From Calidihabitans tengchongensis (GTDB taxonomy: Bacteria; Sysuimicrobiota; Sysuimicrobiia; Sysuimicrobiales; Kaftiobacteriaceae), in assembly GCA_031459615.1 (NCBI GenBank), contig JAVKIE010000010.1, positions 1 through 64,000 of the forward strand: a DNA stretch of 64,000 nucleotides, read 5' to 3'. A program made the position numbers and the translations under genes. The notes beneath the pieces were generated by a model. It saw only the letters and a program-made list of their open reading frames with translations. It was not told where the DNA came from and did not search any database. Shown piece by piece: positions 60,881-64,000 of the stretch. Position 1 is the stretch's first letter. Every line of letters begins with the position of its first letter.

Positions 60881-61498
60881 ATGGCCGTCACGGCGGATGA
60901 ACAGATCCTGGCCCGGATCGGGTTCGCCCAGCGCTGGCTGGAACGGGCCCGCCGGTACTACAGCGAGGGGAATCCGGCGCGCAGCATTCTGACGCTGGCG
61001 CTGGCCGACGCCGAGGTGCGCCGGGCCCTGGAGGTGGCCGGGCTGGCGCCCCGCCGGGCCGCCCGGGGGCCGGCGCTGGCGCTGGCCGTGCTGGCCGTCG
61101 CGGCGCTCGCGGCGGTGGTGTGGATCGGCCAGGCGGAGATCTCCGGATCGTCGCAGGTCCACGCCGGGCCGCCGGTGCTGCGCCTGCCGGAGACCTCGGG
61201 ATCGGTGCTGGCGTCGCTGGTGCTTGCCGCGCCGGCGGAGATTCCCGCGCCGGCGCAGGCTCCGCTGTCGTCCCCCGCGCGGCCCCGGCGCAGCGCGCCG
61301 CCCGCCGCGGCGGCGCCTGCGGCGCCCGCGCCCGCGCGTCCGTCCCCCCCGTCTTCTCCGCCTCCGACCCCCCAGACTCCGCCGGAGCCGCCGGCCGTCC
61401 GGGAGGCGCCCGCCCGGCCGGCTCTGTCCCTGGACGAGCTGGTGGAGCTGATCCTGACGGCGGATCGCACGCTGCGGCGCGAACCTGGGACTCCGTAG
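60881..61498 (+). CDS. Single-span membrane protein, candidate anti-sigma factor
   Basis: 205 residues, not recognised. Residues 1-60 are helical and predicted cytoplasmic (ARIGFAQRWLERARRYYSEG, ILTLALADAEVRRALEVAGL). One span at about 66-84 (ALALAVLAVAALAAVVWIG). The remainder is a Pro/Ala-rich tail with a final helix (LSLDELVELILTADRTLR). This topology and the position 35 nt after a sigma gene fit a membrane anti-sigma factor, but no zinc-binding HxxxCxxC motif is present. Confidence 0.6.
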   Translation: MAVTADEQILARIGFAQRWLERARRYYSEGNPARSILTLALADAEVRRALEVAGLAPRRAARGPALALAVLAVAALAAVVWIGQAEISGSSQVHAGPPVLRLPETSGSVLASLVLAAPAEIPAPAQAPLSSPARPRRSAPPAAAAPAAPAPARPSPPSSPPPTPQTPPEPPAVREAPARPALSLDELVELILTADRTLRREPGTP

Positions 61499-61574
61499 TC
61501 CCGTACACCCTGGCGGACACCCGCCATCCGGGCGCGCCCGGACGAGGTGTCCGCGCCATTCCGCGGGAGGTCGC

Positions 61575-63341
61575 ATGGTGAGGTCGCTCATCCGACGCGC
61601 GTGGTGGGTGGCGCTGGCCGGCCTGGTGGTGCAGCCGGCCCCCGCCCTCTCTCAGGCTCCGAGCCCTCCCCAGACCGTGAAGGCGATCGAGGTGCGGGGC
61701 GCCGTGCGGGTCCCCATCGACCACATCCTGGCCGCCGTCACCGAGACCCGGGTGGGTGAGCCGCTGTCCGACGAGAAGGTCCGCGCCGACGTGCGGGCCA
61801 TCAACGACCTGGGGTGGTTCACCGACGTCATGGCCCGGCTGGAGCCCGCCCCCGACGGCGTCACGGTGGTCTTCCTGGTGACCGAGAACCCGGTGCTGGC
61901 CGAGGTGGTCGTGGAGGGCAACGCCTCGATCCCCACCCGCGACATCCTCGAGGCGCTGGCCCTCCCCACCGGGGAGGTGCTCAACCTCCGCCGGCTGCGG
62001 GACGGCACGGCGGCCGTCCAGCGCCTGTACGAATCCCGGGGATATGTCCTGGCCCGGGTGGCGGACGTGGCCATCCTGCCGGCCGACAGCCCGGACCAGG
62101 CCCGGCTGCGCCTGCGCGTCGCCGAGGGGGTGGTGGAGGCGGTCCGGTTTGACGGCCTGCGCAAGACGCAGCTGGCCACCGCCCGGCGATACGTGCGGGA
62201 GACCACCCCCGGCGTGGTGTTCAACGTGAACGTGCTGCAGCGGGACCTGCAGCGGCTGTTTGACAGCGGCCTGTTCGAGTCGGTCCGCGCCCGCCCCGAG
62301 CCGGGTCAGACCCCCGACAGCGCCGTGATCGTCATCGAGGTGCGGGAGGCGCGCACCGCCCAGGCGGCGTTCGGCCTGGGCTACAACAACCGGGAGGGCC
62401 TGCTGGGATTCATCGAGTACCGGGACCGGAACTGGCGGGGCCGCGGCCAGTCGGTGGCGCTGCGGGTGGAGCGGGCGGTGCAGACCGGCTCGGATCAGGT
62501 GCTGAACTATGAGCTGTCGTTCAGCGAGCCGTTCCTGGAGGGCCCCGGGGCGTCGCTGGACCTCAGCCTGTTCTCCCGGGCGTCGGTGGAGCAGGAGTAC
62601 GACTCCTCGGGCACCGTGCAGTCCCGCTACAGCCTCCAGCGCCAGGGAGCGTTCATCGCCCTCAGCCGGTTCCTGGACGGGACCACGACGGGAACCCTGC
62701 GCCTGCGCAGCGAGCTGGCGGAGATCACCCTGCTCCCCCTGAATCCCGCCGATCCCAGCAGTCCCGTGTCGCCCCCGCCCAGCGGGTTCGTGCCGGGACG
62801 GGTGGTGGGCCTGCAGCTGTCGGCGACCCGGGATGTGCGCGACAGCCGCCTGGCGCCGACCCGGGGCAGCAGGTTGTTTGCGTCCGGCGAACTGGCGGCG
62901 GCAGCCCTGGGCAGCGACTTCGCCTTTACCAAGTACACGGTGGACTACCAGCACCTGCTTCCCGTGGGCCACCAGTCCACCCTGGTGGGGCGCATCCTCG
63001 TGGGGGCGGCGACGGGGACCCTGCCCCTGCAGGAGCGGTTCGTGTTCGGCGGTCCCAGCACGGTGCGGGGTCTGCCCCTGGGATTCCGCCGGGAGAACAG
63101 CCTTGTGGTCGCCAACGTGGAGTACCGCTTTCCCCTCAGCGCCCTGATCCCGGCCTTCCAGGACGTAAGCGGCATCCTGTTCTTCGACGCCGGAAATGCC
63201 CCGCTGCAGTTCACCTCCCCTCTGACCTCCTACGGGGTGGGCGTGGCCATCGCCACCCCCCTGGGCCCCATCCGCATTGACATGGCATGGGCGCCCGACG
63301 GGACGCGCCAGACCTGGCTGTCCCTGGGCGCTCCTTTCTAG
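61575..63341 (+). CDS. bamA: Outer-membrane assembly factor BamA (Omp85)
   Basis: 588 residues. Signal peptide 1-27, three POTRA domains (about 36-105, VLAEVVVEGNASIPTRDIL at about 108-185, VVEAVRFDGLRK at about 186-262) and a 16-strand barrel from about 265, with GPSTVRGLPLGFRREN and a C-terminal Phe. Three POTRAs rather than the five of Proteobacteria resembles Omp85 of Terrabacteria-side diderms. It inserts beta-barrel proteins into the outer membrane. Confidence 0.95.
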   Translation: MVRSLIRRAWWVALAGLVVQPAPALSQAPSPPQTVKAIEVRGAVRVPIDHILAAVTETRVGEPLSDEKVRADVRAINDLGWFTDVMARLEPAPDGVTVVFLVTENPVLAEVVVEGNASIPTRDILEALALPTGEVLNLRRLRDGTAAVQRLYESRGYVLARVADVAILPADSPDQARLRLRVAEGVVEAVRFDGLRKTQLATARRYVRETTPGVVFNVNVLQRDLQRLFDSGLFESVRARPEPGQTPDSAVIVIEVREARTAQAAFGLGYNNREGLLGFIEYRDRNWRGRGQSVALRVERAVQTGSDQVLNYELSFSEPFLEGPGASLDLSLFSRASVEQEYDSSGTVQSRYSLQRQGAFIALSRFLDGTTTGTLRLRSELAEITLLPLNPADPSSPVSPPPSGFVPGRVVGLQLSATRDVRDSRLAPTRGSRLFASGELAAAALGSDFAFTKYTVDYQHLLPVGHQSTLVGRILVGAATGTLPLQERFVFGGPSTVRGLPLGFRRENSLVVANVEYRFPLSALIPAFQDVSGILFFDAGNAPLQFTSPLTSYGVGVAIATPLGPIRIDMAWAPDGTRQTWLSLGAPF

Positions 63342-63347
63342 GGCGTC

Positions 63348-64000
63348 ATGGGGGGCCGGGCGCGGCTTGCGGCGGGCGTGGTCCTGCTGGCGCTGGCGGC
63401 GGTGCCGCCGCCCGCCCTGGCCCGGGAGCAGGTGCAGCAGGTGGTGGTGGAGATCGCCTTCGACGGTCCCGCCCCTCACCCGCTGGTGGTGGGGCGTCTG
63501 CGGGACACCGCCGCCGCCGTCGGGAGCCGGCTGCTGGTGGGGAGGCCGGTGGACTCCGTGGCCACCGAGCACTCCCGCCTGGCGGAGGCCGCGGGCGCGG
63601 TCCTGGGGCGGGTGGCGACGGGGTACGAGGTGGCGGAGGTCCGGGTGGAGCCCGGCCCGGTGGCCGTCCTGGCGGTGCGCCTGCGCGCCCGGGAGCCGGT
63701 GATGGGGCCGGCGGATGTCTCGGCGGAGATGCCGGGACTGGACCCCCGGGTGCAGCGGCTGGTGGCGGCGGATCTGGACCGCTCCCGCGCCCGTATCGCC
63801 GAGCTCCCGCTTGGACTGCCGCCGTCGGCCCTGGAGTGGGCCGCCCCGGTCGTGGTCGCTGCCGCCCGCGACGCGGTCGAGGAGGTCCTGCCCGGCTACA
63901 CCGCCCGGGTCGAGATCGCGGCCGGCGTCGCCACCCGGATCCTGCTCACGGTCCTGCCCCGGGACGGGCGCGTCATCCGCAACATCGGCGTCCGGTTCCG
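63348..64000 (+). CDS. Exported protein, truncated by the window end
   Basis: At least 217 residues, continuing beyond 64000. Signal peptide ARLAAGVVLLALAAVPPPAL then AREQ. The mature part alternates short beta strands and helices (VVVEIAFDGPAPHPLVVG, YEVAEVRVEPGPVAVLAVRL). No family recognised. The ATG follows the bamA stop by 6 nt, so it is in the bamA operon and probably an envelope component. Confidence 0.75.
   Translation, partial: MGGRARLAAGVVLLALAAVPPPALAREQVQQVVVEIAFDGPAPHPLVVGRLRDTAAAVGSRLLVGRPVDSVATEHSRLAEAAGAVLGRVATGYEVAEVRVEPGPVAVLAVRLRAREPVMGPADVSAEMPGLDPRVQRLVAADLDRSRARIAELPLGLPPSALEWAAPVVVAAARDAVEEVLPGYTARVEIAAGVATRILLTVLPRDGRVIRNIGVRF

Overview
This 64 kb window is very GC-rich and densely coded, with many GTG starts. 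The organism has two membranes: BamA (61575-63341), a TamB-like protein (55664-60019) and a putative usher-like barrel (15935-18334) all imply an outer membrane. It uses a SUF-type Fe-S system (sufCBDSU), 2-oxoacid dehydrogenase complexes, complex-I-type subunits, sigma-54 and a FliA-type sigma factor. This mix (SufU, DUF2203, an S55/SpoIVB-type peptidase and an outer membrane) fits a deep-branching 'Terrabacteria-side' diderm such as the Armatimonadota / CSP1-3 (Sysuimicrobiota) neighbourhood. That placement is inference from gene content. No rRNA is present to test it.

Layout. 1-2.4 kb: a cold-shock gene, then a 52-residue secreted peptide with three GHGGAELL-type repeats, a 14-bp-stem hairpin, an HTH-TPR regulator and a LuxR-type HTH protein. 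2.4-6.5 kb (minus strand): two paralogous secreted peptides with GATWEG repeats, a second hairpin, a multi-span histidine kinase, a receiver-only response regulator and a nucleotidyltransferase. 6.5-14.3 kb: a regulatory block with FlgN-like and FlaG-like genes, an NtrC-type activator, an HD-GYP response regulator, rpoN, a GAF/degenerate-GGDEF protein, a FliA-type sigma factor and a Roadblock protein. 14.4-18.3 kb: a secreted beta-sandwich-like protein, a chaperone-like protein and a large beta-barrel protein. Five near-perfect sigma-54 promoters (TGGCAC-N5-TTGCT type) precede the second GATWEG peptide, the flgN-like gene, the HD-GYP gene, the GAF/fliA operon and the usher-like locus. The window therefore holds sigma-54, a probable activator and a coherent set of targets.

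18.4-22.5 kb: an Nfu-type scaffold domain, a pyruvate/acetoin-type dehydrogenase operon (E1a-E1b-E2, minus strand) and a small helical protein. 22.5-31.4 kb: adenosine-deaminase family protein, the sufCBD-Rieske-sufS-sufU cluster and a transketolase. 31.5-36.9 kb: nuoB-D-I-C in non-canonical order, followed by two sulfite-oxidase-fold molybdoproteins separated by a palindromic repeat cluster. 37.0-43.5 kb: DUF2203, lpd, a branched-chain-type 2-oxoacid dehydrogenase (E1a, E1b, E2) and lipA. 43.6-48.3 kb: small proteins, ridA, a lower-GC restriction-modification pair with a 20-bp duplication at the nuclease start, tRNA-Gln(TTG), a PNPOx-like protein and a decayed ethylbenzene-dehydrogenase-family gene. 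48.4-64 kb: envelope biogenesis, with glmU, prs, a WecA/MraY-family transferase, wecB, an S55 peptidase, a TamB-like gene, a small sigma factor with a candidate membrane anti-sigma, bamA and the start of another exported protein.

The most unusual features are the two 'small secreted repeat peptide - hairpin - sensor' modules, the sigma-54 regulon linking one of them to flagellar and c-di-GMP genes, and the sigma-54-driven chaperone/usher-like locus. Several intergenic regions also carry locally iterated, self-complementary repeats whose unit sequence differs from site to site.
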